Assembly (NCBI RefSeq): GCF_014192745.1
Contig: NZ_JACHYJ010000003.1
Coordinates: forward strand, 124,001 to 188,000
Length of the DNA stretch: 64,000 nucleotides
DNA from: Luteimonas sp. RC10
Lineage (GTDB): Bacteria > Pseudomonadota > Gammaproteobacteria > Xanthomonadales > Xanthomonadaceae
Direction of reading: 5' to 3'
This document shows positions 40,589 to 48,442 of the stretch, in pieces. A program made the position numbers and the translations under genes. The number at the start of each line of letters is the position of its first letter. Position 1 is the stretch's first letter. The notes under the pieces are model-generated. The model saw nothing but the letters and a program-made list of their open reading frames with translations, searched no databases and had not been told where the DNA came from.

Positions 40589-41998
40589 ATGCCGTCGAGC
40601 CTGCTTCCCCGCCTGCGTCGCCGGGCCGTCTCCGGGCTCCGGCGGGTCTCGGACTGGTTGCAGCGCGTGCCGCTCGACGAGCCGATGGACCGTCGCAATG
40701 CCGCGACGCTGCAGGTGCTGTTCCTGTTTCTGGGCATCACCGTGCCGCTGAACTGGTGGCGCCATCTGAGCGCCGGCATGCTCGCGCCGCAGTTCCAGCC
40801 CTTCATCGCCGCCGACATCGTCGCCGCGCTGCTGTGCTGGCTGTGCCTGTGGCTGATCCGTCGCGGCGCGTTGCGCGGCGCGATCGCACTATTCGTGACC
40901 GCGCAGCTGGGCGCTGCCAGCGTGGGCTATGCGACCACCGGCGTGCTGATCGACCAGACCGCGCAGATGCTCACGCTGGTGATCGCCGGCCTGATCCTGG
41001 GCCGCCGCGCGCTGTGGACGGTGTTCCTGATGCTGCTGGGCGTGGTGCTGATCGGCGTGGGCGTGGCGCTCATCCCCAATGCGGGCGCCGAGCAGGCACT
41101 GACCCGCGCGGCGGTGCTGCTGCCCTCGTTCTTCATGAGCTATCTGGTGATCACGCTGGTGCTCGACCGCAGCATCGCGGCGCTGCGCGAGGCACTGGCC
41201 GAATCGAAGGCGCGCGGCGCGCGACTGGAGAACGAGATGCGCGAGCGCGAGCAGGCGCAGGCGCAACTGATCGAGGCGCAGAAGCTCGAGGCCACCGGCC
41301 GCCTGGCCAGCGGCGTGGCACACGATTTCGACAACATCCTGGCGCTGATGGCGGCGTTCTCCAGCGAGCGCCATCGGGTCGACCCGGCCGCCGATGCGCA
41401 TGCGCGTGCCGACGCACTGGCGCAGGCGCTCGAGGGCGTCGAGCAGGCCTCCCAGCGCGGCATGGCGCTGACGCGCAAGTTGCTGACGTTCGCTCGGCCA
41501 CAGCCGGCGACGCTGGACACGGTCGACGTCGGTCGCGCGCTGGCCGAACTCGCGCCGATGCTGCGGCAGACGTTCGGCCCGGATGTGCGCGTGCGCGTGC
41601 CGCGCGTCGACGCCGCCCTGCCGATCCGCATCGACCGCCACCACTTCGACCTGGCGCTGCTCAACCTCGCCTCCAACGCCCGCGACGCGATGCCCGACGG
41701 CGGCACGTTCGAGGCGAGCGCGGGGGATGCCGCCGACGGCGGGGTCGAGATCGTGTTGCGCGATGATGGCCACGGCATGCACGAGGCCGTGCGCCAACGG
41801 ATCTTCGAGCCGTTCTTCAGCACCAAGGCGGCCGGCAGCGGCACCGGGCTGGGCCTGGCGGTGGTGCACAGCCTGGTGACCGGCGCCGGCGGCACGATCG
41901 AGGTCGAGAGCGCGCCCGGTGCGGGCACCACGTTCCGCATCCGTCTGCCGCGCGCGCCCGACGCGCCGCGCGCTCAGCGCAGCGAGGTCAGCACGTAG
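40589..41998 (+). CDS. Membrane sensor histidine kinase
   Basis: The 469-aa product has about six TM helices in the first 200 residues and no large periplasmic domain. A coiled linker follows (ARLENEMREREQAQAQLIEA), then a HisKA domain with LASGVAHDFDNIL (His245). The HATPase domain carries NLASNARDAMPDGG (N box), LRDDGHGM (G1) and GTGLGLAVVHSLV (G2). Asp248 stands where most HDFNN-type kinases have Asn. Its last 25 bp overlap the 3' end of the convergent response regulator, its probable partner. The signal is unknown. Confidence 0.92.
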   Translation: MPSSLLPRLRRRAVSGLRRVSDWLQRVPLDEPMDRRNAATLQVLFLFLGITVPLNWWRHLSAGMLAPQFQPFIAADIVAALLCWLCLWLIRRGALRGAIALFVTAQLGAASVGYATTGVLIDQTAQMLTLVIAGLILGRRALWTVFLMLLGVVLIGVGVALIPNAGAEQALTRAAVLLPSFFMSYLVITLVLDRSIAALREALAESKARGARLENEMREREQAQAQLIEAQKLEATGRLASGVAHDFDNILALMAAFSSERHRVDPAADAHARADALAQALEGVEQASQRGMALTRKLLTFARPQPATLDTVDVGRALAELAPMLRQTFGPDVRVRVPRVDAALPIRIDRHHFDLALLNLASNARDAMPDGGTFEASAGDAADGGVEIVLRDDGHGMHEAVRQRIFEPFFSTKAAGSGTGLGLAVVHSLVTGAGGTIEVESAPGAGTTFRIRLPRAPDAPRAQRSEVST

Positions 41999-42663
41999 CC
42001 TTCGCCGTGGACCGCCGACAGCGGCAAGACATCGCCGCAGGCCTCGGCGACCTTGCGGCGCAATCGGTAGATCAGCGTGTCGAGCCGATGCGGGTCGAAA
42101 TCGTGAACGTTGTCGGAGACCGCGGCGATCAGGCGGTCGCGTGCGACCGTCTCGCCCTCGGCGTCGACCAGGCACTGCAGCATCCGCCGCTCGGACTTGG
42201 TCAACGCCGCGCCGTGCCCACTGGGCCCGACCAGACGCCAGCCGTTGTCGGCCAGTCGCCAGCCATCGGCCGGTGCAGGCGACGGCGCATCGCCGTGCAG
42301 GCGACGGGCGAGGCTGTGCAGGGTCGCGGCCAGCAGGTCGATCTCGACCGGCTTGGCCAGATAGGCGTCGGCACCCTCATTGAGCCCGCGCACCCGGTCG
42401 GGCGTATCGCGCCGGGCGGTCAGCATCACGATGCCCATCCGCGGATGGCGCAGGCGCAAGCTGCGCGCGACGTCGTAGCCGCTGGCATCGGGCAGGCCGA
42501 CATCGAGGACCACGATGTCCGGCACGCCGCGGCGCAGGCGCAGCTCGAGCTCGGCCGCACTGGCCATGCCGTCGATCTGGAAGCCGAAGTCGGCCAGACG
42601 CGGCAGCAGAATGCGCTCGCGCAGCATGTCGTCGTCTTCGAGCAGCGCAATGGTCAGCGTCAT
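41974..42663 (-). CDS. OmpR-family response regulator
   Basis: The 229-aa product has a receiver domain with acidic pocket LLEDDD, phospho-acceptor Asp in VVLDVGLPDASGYD, Thr in VMLTAR and Lys in YLAKPVEIDLL. A winged-helix output domain follows (ALTKSERRMLQCLVDAEGE, then RLDTLIYRLRRKV and AVHGEGYVLT). It is encoded on the opposite strand to the adjacent histidine kinase, and the two coding regions overlap tail-to-tail by 25 bp. Targets are unknown; the alkaline phosphatase gene starts 141 nt upstream in the other direction. Confidence 0.93.
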   Translation of the reverse strand: MTLTIALLEDDDMLRERILLPRLADFGFQIDGMASAAELELRLRRGVPDIVVLDVGLPDASGYDVARSLRLRHPRMGIVMLTARRDTPDRVRGLNEGADAYLAKPVEIDLLAATLHSLARRLHGDAPSPAPADGWRLADNGWRLVGPSGHGAALTKSERRMLQCLVDAEGETVARDRLIAAVSDNVHDFDPHRLDTLIYRLRRKVAEACGDVLPLSAVHGEGYVLTSLR

Positions 42664-42763
42664 CGTCGTCGTTCCGCGCCGGCAGACGTGGGGGCATCGT
42701 CTCGCCGGCGCCCCCGATGGTAGCGCGCCGCGCCCCCGACACGAGCCTGCCATGGCGGGCGGG

Positions 42764-42769
42764 CATAAT
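42764..42769 (+). promoter_or_regulatory. -10 element of the alkaline phosphatase gene
   Basis: CATAAT (five of six matches to consensus) lies 35 nt before the ATG. No Pho box was found near it. Confidence 0.4.
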
Positions 42770-42804
42770 GGAGGCGCATCTTTTCGTTTCCGGGCCGACT
42801 CTCC

Positions 42805-44493
42805 ATGCGCGTTTCCTCCGCGGGCCTCGCCTGCACCCTGACCCTGCTCTGCGCCGCCTGCGCCTCCATCGACACCCCCATGCCGCCCCAGGCCGGCACT
42901 GCGCTTCACGTCGACGTTCCGGTCGCCACGCGTCCCGCCGACGAGACCGCGCAATGGTGGTACCGCAGCGGCGCCGCGCGCGCGGCGGGCAATGGCGCGA
43001 TGGCCGGGAACGCGAAGAACGTCATCGTCTTTCTCGGCGACGGCATGAGCCTGACCACGGTCGCCGCCGCGCGCATCCTCGAAGGCCAGCGCAACGGCGG
43101 CACCGGTGAGGAGCACCAGTTGAGCTGGGAGCACTTCCCGCACACCGGCCTGAGCAAGACCTACAACACCGATTCGCAGACGCCCGACTCGGCCGGCACG
43201 ATGACCGCGGTCGCGACCGGCGTGAAGTCGCACATGGGCGCGATCGGGGTCTCGGCCGGCGACCGCACCGACTGCGCCGACAGCCAGGGCCGTCACCTGC
43301 AGTCGTGGCTGCGCCTGGCCGCCGAGGCCGGCCTGGCGACCGGCATCGTCACGACCGCGCGGCTGACCCATGCCACCCCGGCCGCGACCTACGCCCACGT
43401 CCCGGACCGCAACTGGGAGAGCGATGTCGACATGCCCGACGCCGCACGCGCCGCCGGCTGCCGCGACATCGCCAGCCAGTTCGTCGACGCCGTGCGCGAC
43501 GGCTACGGCCCGCGCGTCGCTCTGGGCGGTGGAGCGCGGCCGTTCCTGCCCGACGCGGAGGTCATGCCCGGCATCCGCGGCCAACGCCGCGATGGACGCA
43601 ACCTCGTCGAAGAGTGGCAGGCCGCCCGCCCCGATGGCGCGTTCGTCTGGACCACGCGTCAGTTGCAGGCGGCGCAGGCGTCGTCGTCGGTGCTGGGGCT
43701 GTTCGGCCTCAGCCACATGGATTACGAGCACGACCGCGACACCGGTCCCGACGGCCAGCCCGACCTGGAGACGATGACGCGCTTCGCGATCGATGCCCTG
43801 TCGCGCGATGGCAAGGGCTACGTGCTGCTGGTCGAAGGCGGCCGCATCGACCACGCCAACCATGCCGGCAACGCATTCCGCGCTCTGGATGAAACCGTCT
43901 CGATGTCGCGCGCGGTGCAGGCCGCGGTCGAGGCGACCTCCGCCGACGACACGCTGATCCTGGTCACCGCCGATCACTCGCACACGCTGAACTTCGTCGG
44001 CTACCCGGCGCGCGGCAATCCGATCCTGGGCAAGGTCCGTGGCCGCACCGGCGAAGAGGGCGATCCCACCGCCTATGCACTCGATGCCACCGGCCTGCCC
44101 TACACCACGCTGTCCTACGCCAACGGCCCGGGCTACACCGGCGCCAGCGACCAGCAACCGGCCGGGCCCAAGACCCATGCCCATGCGCCCCGCAGTGTCG
44201 AGCCGGCGCAGGGACGGCCGGACCTGCGCGAGGTCGACACCGAGCACCCGGACTACATGCAGGAGGCGCTGGTGCCGATGAAGAGCGAATCGCACGGCGG
44301 CGACGATGTCGGCATCTGGGCACGCGGCCCGGGCAGCGACGCGGTGCGCGGCACGATGGAGCAGAACGCGATCTACCACATCATCGTGCAGGCGACCCCG
44401 GCCTTGCGTGCGCAGCTGTGCGCGGGTGGCCACTGCAACGCCGACGGCGTACCGGTCGAGCTGCCGACACTGGCGCCGGCACGCACGCACTGA
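42805..44493 (+). CDS. Alkaline phosphatase, lipoprotein
   Basis: This is a PhoA-family phosphomonoesterase of 562 aa. The N-terminus MRVSSAGLACTLTLLCAAC is a lipoprotein signal, with Cys19 as acylation site. Active-site features: NVIVFLGDGMSL (metal-binding Asp), the nucleophile Ser in TPDSAGTMTAVATGVK, LLVEGGRIDHANHAGNA, TLILVTADHSHTL and the C-terminal SESHGGDDVGIWARGPGS. It probably sits on the periplasmic face of a membrane and releases phosphate from organic esters. It is single-gene, divergent from the response regulator. Confidence 0.93.
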   Translation: MRVSSAGLACTLTLLCAACASIDTPMPPQAGTALHVDVPVATRPADETAQWWYRSGAARAAGNGAMAGNAKNVIVFLGDGMSLTTVAAARILEGQRNGGTGEEHQLSWEHFPHTGLSKTYNTDSQTPDSAGTMTAVATGVKSHMGAIGVSAGDRTDCADSQGRHLQSWLRLAAEAGLATGIVTTARLTHATPAATYAHVPDRNWESDVDMPDAARAAGCRDIASQFVDAVRDGYGPRVALGGGARPFLPDAEVMPGIRGQRRDGRNLVEEWQAARPDGAFVWTTRQLQAAQASSSVLGLFGLSHMDYEHDRDTGPDGQPDLETMTRFAIDALSRDGKGYVLLVEGGRIDHANHAGNAFRALDETVSMSRAVQAAVEATSADDTLILVTADHSHTLNFVGYPARGNPILGKVRGRTGEEGDPTAYALDATGLPYTTLSYANGPGYTGASDQQPAGPKTHAHAPRSVEPAQGRPDLREVDTEHPDYMQEALVPMKSESHGGDDVGIWARGPGSDAVRGTMEQNAIYHIIVQATPALRAQLCAGGHCNADGVPVELPTLAPARTH

Positions 44494-44513
44494 CGCACGC
44501 GCTGCGGTCGAGC

Positions 44514-44519
44514 TAAGCT
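44514..44519 (+). promoter_or_regulatory. -10 element upstream of the SDR gene
   Basis: TAAGCT in GAGCTAAGCTGCGC lies 16 nt before the ATG at 44536. It belongs to the CTANANT family of hexamers seen throughout the window. Confidence 0.35.
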
Positions 44520-44535
44520 GCGCGGCATCTTCTCC

Positions 44536-45336
44536 ATGGCGAATGCGCGCATGAATCGTCTCGACGGCAAGGTCTGCGTGGTCACCGGCGCGGCCAGCGG
44601 CATCGGCCGGCGCATCGCCGAGGTCTATGCCGCGGCTGGCGGCCGCGTGGTCGTCGCCGACCTCGCGGCCGAGGCCGCCGAGACGGTCGCCGCCGGGATC
44701 CGCGCCACCGGCGGCGACGCCCTGGCGTTGGCGATGGATGTCGCCGACGAGGCGCAGGTCGTGGACGGGATCGCCCGCGCGATCGCGCATTACGGGCGGA
44801 TCGACGTGCTGGTTGCCAACGCCGGCATCCAGATCGTCAGCCCGATCGTCGACTTCGACTTCGCCGACTGGAAGCGGCTGCTCGCGATCCATCTCGATGG
44901 CGCGTTCCTGACCACGCGCGAGTGCCTGCGCGACATGGCCAGGCGCCGCGAAGGCGGCGCCATCGTCTACATGGGCTCGGTGCATTCCCACCTCGCCTCC
45001 AAGCTCAAGGCCCCGTACGTCACCGCCAAGCACGGGCTGCTCGGTCTGGCGCGCGCGGTGGCCAAGGAAGGCGCCGAGTACGGGGTGCGCGCGAACGTGG
45101 TCTGCCCCGGCTTCGTCCGCACGCCGCTGGTGGAAAAGCAGATCCCCGAACAGGCGCAGGCGCTGGGGCTGAGCGAGGACGAGGTCGTGCGCCAGGTCAT
45201 GCTCAAGGACACCGTGGATGGGGAGTTCACCACGCTCGACGATGTCGCCAACGTCGCCTTGATGCTGGCCGCGTTCGAGACCAACGCGCTGACCGGACAG
45301 AGCCTCAACGTCAGCCACGGCTGGGCGATGCAGTAG
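44536..45336 (+). CDS. Short-chain dehydrogenase, 3-hydroxybutyrate dehydrogenase-like
   Basis: This classical SDR (266 aa) has the NAD-binding motif [24 protein letters not shown], catalytic Ser in [17 protein letters not shown] and the YVTAKHG Tyr-x-x-x-Lys. The [20 protein letters not shown] block and the [19 protein letters not shown] region closely resemble D-3-hydroxybutyrate dehydrogenases, which link PHB breakdown to acetoacetate. An intracellular PHB depolymerase is encoded 3 kb downstream, which supports this. ATG 44551 (MNRLDGKVC) is an alternative start. Confidence 0.85.
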   Translation: MANARMNRLDGKVCVVTGAASGIGRRIAEVYAAAGGRVVVADLAAEAAETVAAGIRATGGDALALAMDVADEAQVVDGIARAIAHYGRIDVLVANAGIQIVSPIVDFDFADWKRLLAIHLDGAFLTTRECLRDMARRREGGAIVYMGSVHSHLASKLKAPYVTAKHGLLGLARAVAKEGAEYGVRANVVCPGFVRTPLVEKQIPEQAQALGLSEDEVVRQVMLKDTVDGEFTTLDDVANVALMLAAFETNALTGQSLNVSHGWAMQ

Positions 45337-45439
45337 CCACCGAAGCGGTAAGCGCATCGCTGAATCGAGACTGGCCAAGCGCGTGTCGTGCGCCTCGACC
45401 TCGGGATAACCCTAGCTGCCGTTCGTAGGCCCGACTTTT

Positions 45440-45453
45440 ATCCTGAATAGGAT
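45440..45453. promoter_or_regulatory. Inverted repeat ATCCT-N4-AGGAT upstream of the LysM gene
   Basis: A 14-bp element with 5-bp arms lies 18 nt before the ATG in a locally A/T-richer patch (TTTTATCC to GGATTTCCC). It could overlap the promoter or act as an operator. No regulator can be named. Confidence 0.3.
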
Positions 45454-45471
45454 TTCCCAGTCAGGTTCCGC

Positions 45472-47145
45472 ATGAGCATTCAGCCCGCCGCAGCGCACGC
45501 ACCGTCGTCGCTTCCCGCATCCCCGTCCACCGAGCCCACACGGCACACCGTGCAACCGGCCGAGAGCCTGGTCCAGATCGCGAACCAGTACGGTGTCTCG
45601 CCGCAGGACCTGCTCAAGGCCAACCCGCAGGTCGTGAACCCGGAGATGATCTATCCCAGCGACGAGCTGGTGATCCCCACGCGCGTGTCGCAGAGCGACA
45701 GCCAGGGAGTCTCGATCTCCAACTCCGGCGGCATCAGCGCCAACCAGAGCACGCGCACCGACACCCGCACCACGTACACCAGCGATGCCGGCACCGTGCA
45801 CCAGTCCACCACGTCGAGCAGCGGCAACGTCAGCGTCAATCCGGAGGCCGGCTCGGTCACTGCCTCGGGCGGCGTGTCCTTCAGCGAGTCGGTGAAGTCG
45901 GCCAAGGGCTATGGCGTGAGCTTTGGCGCGGGCGCGAATGCATCGGTGACCGGCGGTGTGAACACCGCCAACGGCGTGACGACCTATAAAGCCTCGAGCG
46001 ATGTTTCGGTGTTCCTCAAGGGCGGCGTGAACACACCGCAGGCCGGCGTCGAGCTCGGCCGGACCGATGGCATCCGCGCCAGCTATCAGGTCGCGATGCC
46101 GGCCGATGCCGGCGTCGATCCGCTGTCGGTCAATCCGTTCTCGCCGCGCTCGATGCCGGTCGGGTCCACGGTCACGATGAACGGCTCGGACTACACCACC
46201 AACGAATTCAAGGCGACGTTCCGCAATCTCGCCACGCAGACCAAGATCACCGACGAGACCGGGGTCAGCACCGTGATCGCGCGCACTGGCGAGGACACGG
46301 TCCGCGTGACCGCGGGGCCGACCGAAGCGGTCAAGGCCTACAACGGCGTCGGCGTGGAATTCGGTCTCGGCAACGTCATGCTGGGCCGCAACGACAGCCT
46401 GGCGGGTGCGACGCTGCGCACGGCCGAGTTCGACCTGTCCACCGAGGCCGGCCAGGCCGCCTACAACGACTTCCTGGCCGCCGGCCGCCTGCCCGAGACG
46501 AACGGCGCCGGCGTCGCGGACGTCGCCACCATCGAGCGCCTGGACTACAGCTCGCAGACCAACCTCAGCGCCAAGCTCGGGCCGGTGAACCTGTCGCTCG
46601 ACGGTGCACGCAACACCGGCAACATGGTCGTGACCACGCGTCCGGACGGCAGCATCGAGCGTAACGTCGACCTGCAGTACTCGGGCAACGTGCCGATGAA
46701 CGTGACCCAGCGCTGGGACGCGAGCGGCAACGAGATCGCCAGCGCGCGCGTCTACAGCTACGACATCAAGGTCGACCAGAGCAACGTGCAGATGCTCAAC
46801 ACCGCACTGAGCGGCAACCTCGACGGCACGCCGGTGCAGGAAGGCCAGACCGTGACCCTGAGCTTCAGCGAGCAGCAGATGGCCGCGCTGGCCGACAAGA
46901 CCGCGACTGCGGTCGGCAACGGCGCCCATATGAGCCTGGGCCATCTGCTGGGCTACCAGAACCGCGACGGCAGCTACCCCACGCCCGAGGCCTGGGACTT
47001 CGCGCTGTCGTTGGGCCGCAACCTGGGCAACAGCGATTACGGCCTGTCGGAGCGGCTGTTCTCGATCTCCGACGGCAGCACGGCCGGCGGCTTCGGCGAC
47101 CGCAGCTACACGCGCATCGACGCCGGCGTCACCGCGCACGAGTGA
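45472..47145 (+). CDS. LysM-domain protein of unknown family, without signal peptide
   Basis: The 557-aa product starts with a low-complexity Ala/Ser/Pro segment, then one LysM domain (residues ~24-72: HTVQPAESLVQIANQYGVSP, DLLKANPQVVN, IYPSDELVIP). After it come a Ser/Thr/Asn-rich region (75-130) and long Gly-, Asn- and Thr-rich beta-type sequence (VTASGGVSFSESVKSAKGYG, TGGVNTANGVTTYKASSDVS). A more mixed C-terminus follows (HMSLGHLLGYQNRDGSYPTP). There is no Sec signal and no TM helix. I do not recognise the family. It may be exported by a non-Sec route or be a wall-associated or effector-like protein. It is flanked by terminator-like hairpins, so it stands alone. Confidence 0.75.
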   Translation: MSIQPAAAHAPSSLPASPSTEPTRHTVQPAESLVQIANQYGVSPQDLLKANPQVVNPEMIYPSDELVIPTRVSQSDSQGVSISNSGGISANQSTRTDTRTTYTSDAGTVHQSTTSSSGNVSVNPEAGSVTASGGVSFSESVKSAKGYGVSFGAGANASVTGGVNTANGVTTYKASSDVSVFLKGGVNTPQAGVELGRTDGIRASYQVAMPADAGVDPLSVNPFSPRSMPVGSTVTMNGSDYTTNEFKATFRNLATQTKITDETGVSTVIARTGEDTVRVTAGPTEAVKAYNGVGVEFGLGNVMLGRNDSLAGATLRTAEFDLSTEAGQAAYNDFLAAGRLPETNGAGVADVATIERLDYSSQTNLSAKLGPVNLSLDGARNTGNMVVTTRPDGSIERNVDLQYSGNVPMNVTQRWDASGNEIASARVYSYDIKVDQSNVQMLNTALSGNLDGTPVQEGQTVTLSFSEQQMAALADKTATAVGNGAHMSLGHLLGYQNRDGSYPTPEAWDFALSLGRNLGNSDYGLSERLFSISDGSTAGGFGDRSYTRIDAGVTAHE

Positions 47146-47155
47146 TCGACAGGAC

Positions 47156-47190
47156 ACGCCCCGGTCGGTCTACGCCGGCCGGGGCGTTGT
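47156..47190 (+). terminator. Hairpin after the LysM gene
   Basis: Arms ACGCCCCGG and CCGGGGCGT (9 bp) with an inner CGG/CCG extension lie 11 nt after the LysM gene stop, followed by TTGT. It is also positioned between convergent genes (hemJ ends at 47204). Confidence 0.6.
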
Positions 47191-47203
47191 GCTGTCCGGG
47201 GCT

Positions 47204-47653
47204 TCAGAACGGCTTGGCGATCACCAGATACACCACGCCCACCAGCAACAGCACCGGCACTTCGTTGAACCAGCGCAGCGCACGCGTGGAGGGCAAGGCG
47301 CGGCCGCGCCCAGCGCCCTTGAGCCAGCGCCCGCCGACGACGAAATGCGCGAACAACAGCGCCACCAGCAGCAGTTTGGCGTGCATCCAGCCCGCACTGC
47401 CGACCATCGTCGGGAAGTCCGGCAGCACCCGATAGCCCAGCCACAGCACCAGGCCCAGCGCGACCGCCAGACCCGCCATCACATGCCCGAAGCGGTACAA
47501 CCGGCGCCCCATCAGCACCAGCCGCTCGTGCACCTCGACACGGCCCTGCGCCTCGACCAGGTTGATCAGGATCCGCGGCAGGTAGAACGCGGCGGCAATC
47601 CAGGCCATCACGAACACCAGGTGAAAGGTCTTGACCCACAGATAGGCTTGCAT
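47204..47653 (-). CDS. hemJ: Protoporphyrinogen IX oxidase HemJ (CopD-like)
   Basis: HemJ oxidises protoporphyrinogen IX in the membrane, the penultimate heme step in bacteria that lack HemG or HemY. The 149-aa product has four TM helices. It begins MQAYLWVKTFHLVFVMAWIA with the conserved N-terminal His11, then FYLPRILINLVEA, RLYRFGHVMAGLAV, and MHAKLLLVALLFAHF, all standard for UPF0093/HemJ. AAGGAG precedes the ATG by about 10 nt. Confidence 0.92.
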   Translation of the reverse strand: MQAYLWVKTFHLVFVMAWIAAAFYLPRILINLVEAQGRVEVHERLVLMGRRLYRFGHVMAGLAVALGLVLWLGYRVLPDFPTMVGSAGWMHAKLLLVALLFAHFVVGGRWLKGAGRGRALPSTRALRWFNEVPVLLLVGVVYLVIAKPF

Positions 47654-47726
47654 CGTGCGCTGGCTCCTTCGGCTGGCGCATAGGATCGCATGTCGACCGC
47701 ATCGGGTCGTGCGCGGCGCTGCCGCT

Positions 47727-47732
47727 TAGAAT
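47727..47732 (+). promoter_or_regulatory. -10 element of the methyltransferase gene
   Basis: TAGAAT in GCTTAGAATGACC lies 28 nt before ATG 47760. Confidence 0.4.
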
Positions 47733-47759
47733 GACCGCCCCTTTCGCGCCGGCACTTTG

Positions 47760-48362
47760 ATGGCCAAGCAATACGACCGTGCCTACTTCGACCGCTGGTA
47801 CCGCGCCGGCGACATCGGCGGGCCGGCGCGCCTGGCGCGCAAGGTCGCGCTCGCAGTCGCGACCGCCGAATACCATCTCGAACGGCCGTTGCGCAGCGTG
47901 CTCGACATCGGCTGCGGCGAAGGCGCCTGGCGCGCACCGCTGCGCAAGCTGCGCCCCAAGGCCCAGTACCTGGGCTTCGATGCCAGCACCTACGCGGTCG
48001 GTCGGCACGGACGCACGCGCAACCTACACCTGGCGCGGTTCGGCGATTTCGCGATGCTGCGACCCTGCCCCCCGGTCGATCTGCTGGTGTGCAGCGACGT
48101 CATGCACTACCTGGACACGCGCGAGCTCGATCGTGGCCTGCCCGGTCTGGCCGCGCTATGCGGTGGCGTCGCGTTCCTGGAGACCTTCGCCCGCGAGGAC
48201 GGCGCCGAGGGCGACGATGACGGCTTCCGGCAGCGTCCGGCCCGCTTCTACCGCACGCGGTTTGCCGGCGTCGGCTTCCGCCCGCTGGGCTCGCACTGCT
48301 GGCTCTCGCCGGCCCTGGCCGACGCCGCCACGGCACTCGAACTGGCGCCGATGACCGGCTGA
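47760..48362 (+). CDS. SAM-dependent methyltransferase
   Basis: This 200-aa class I methyltransferase has the SAM motif SVLDIGCGEGAW (motif I), YLGFDASTYAV (motif II) and LLVCSDVMHYLD (motif IV). The N-terminus AKQYDRAYFDRWYRAG is typical of small-molecule methyltransferases, but the substrate is unknown. ATG 47760 directly follows an in-frame TTG, which was not preferred. It stands between hemJ (divergent) and phaZ (80 nt downstream, same strand). Confidence 0.88.
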   Translation: MAKQYDRAYFDRWYRAGDIGGPARLARKVALAVATAEYHLERPLRSVLDIGCGEGAWRAPLRKLRPKAQYLGFDASTYAVGRHGRTRNLHLARFGDFAMLRPCPPVDLLVCSDVMHYLDTRELDRGLPGLAALCGGVAFLETFAREDGAEGDDDGFRQRPARFYRTRFAGVGFRPLGSHCWLSPALADAATALELAPMTG

Positions 48363-48399
48363 ATCCGGCTGCAATCCCGCAGGACGGGTTCATGCAGCC

Positions 48400-48405
48400 T
48401 AGAAT
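48400..48405 (+). promoter_or_regulatory. -10 element of the PHB depolymerase gene
   Basis: TAGAAT in GCCTAGAATATG lies 37 nt before ATG 48443. It indicates a transcript separate from the upstream methyltransferase. Confidence 0.45.
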
Positions 48406-48442
48406 ATGTTGCGACGCACAACCAGTTCTCCGGATACCCGCC

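Noticed and set aside
45472..47145. Xanthomonas-type T4SS effector (XVIPCD-bearing) for the LysM protein
   Set aside because: The C-terminal ~120 residues lack the conserved XVIPCD motifs that I know, so only an unknown export route can be suggested.
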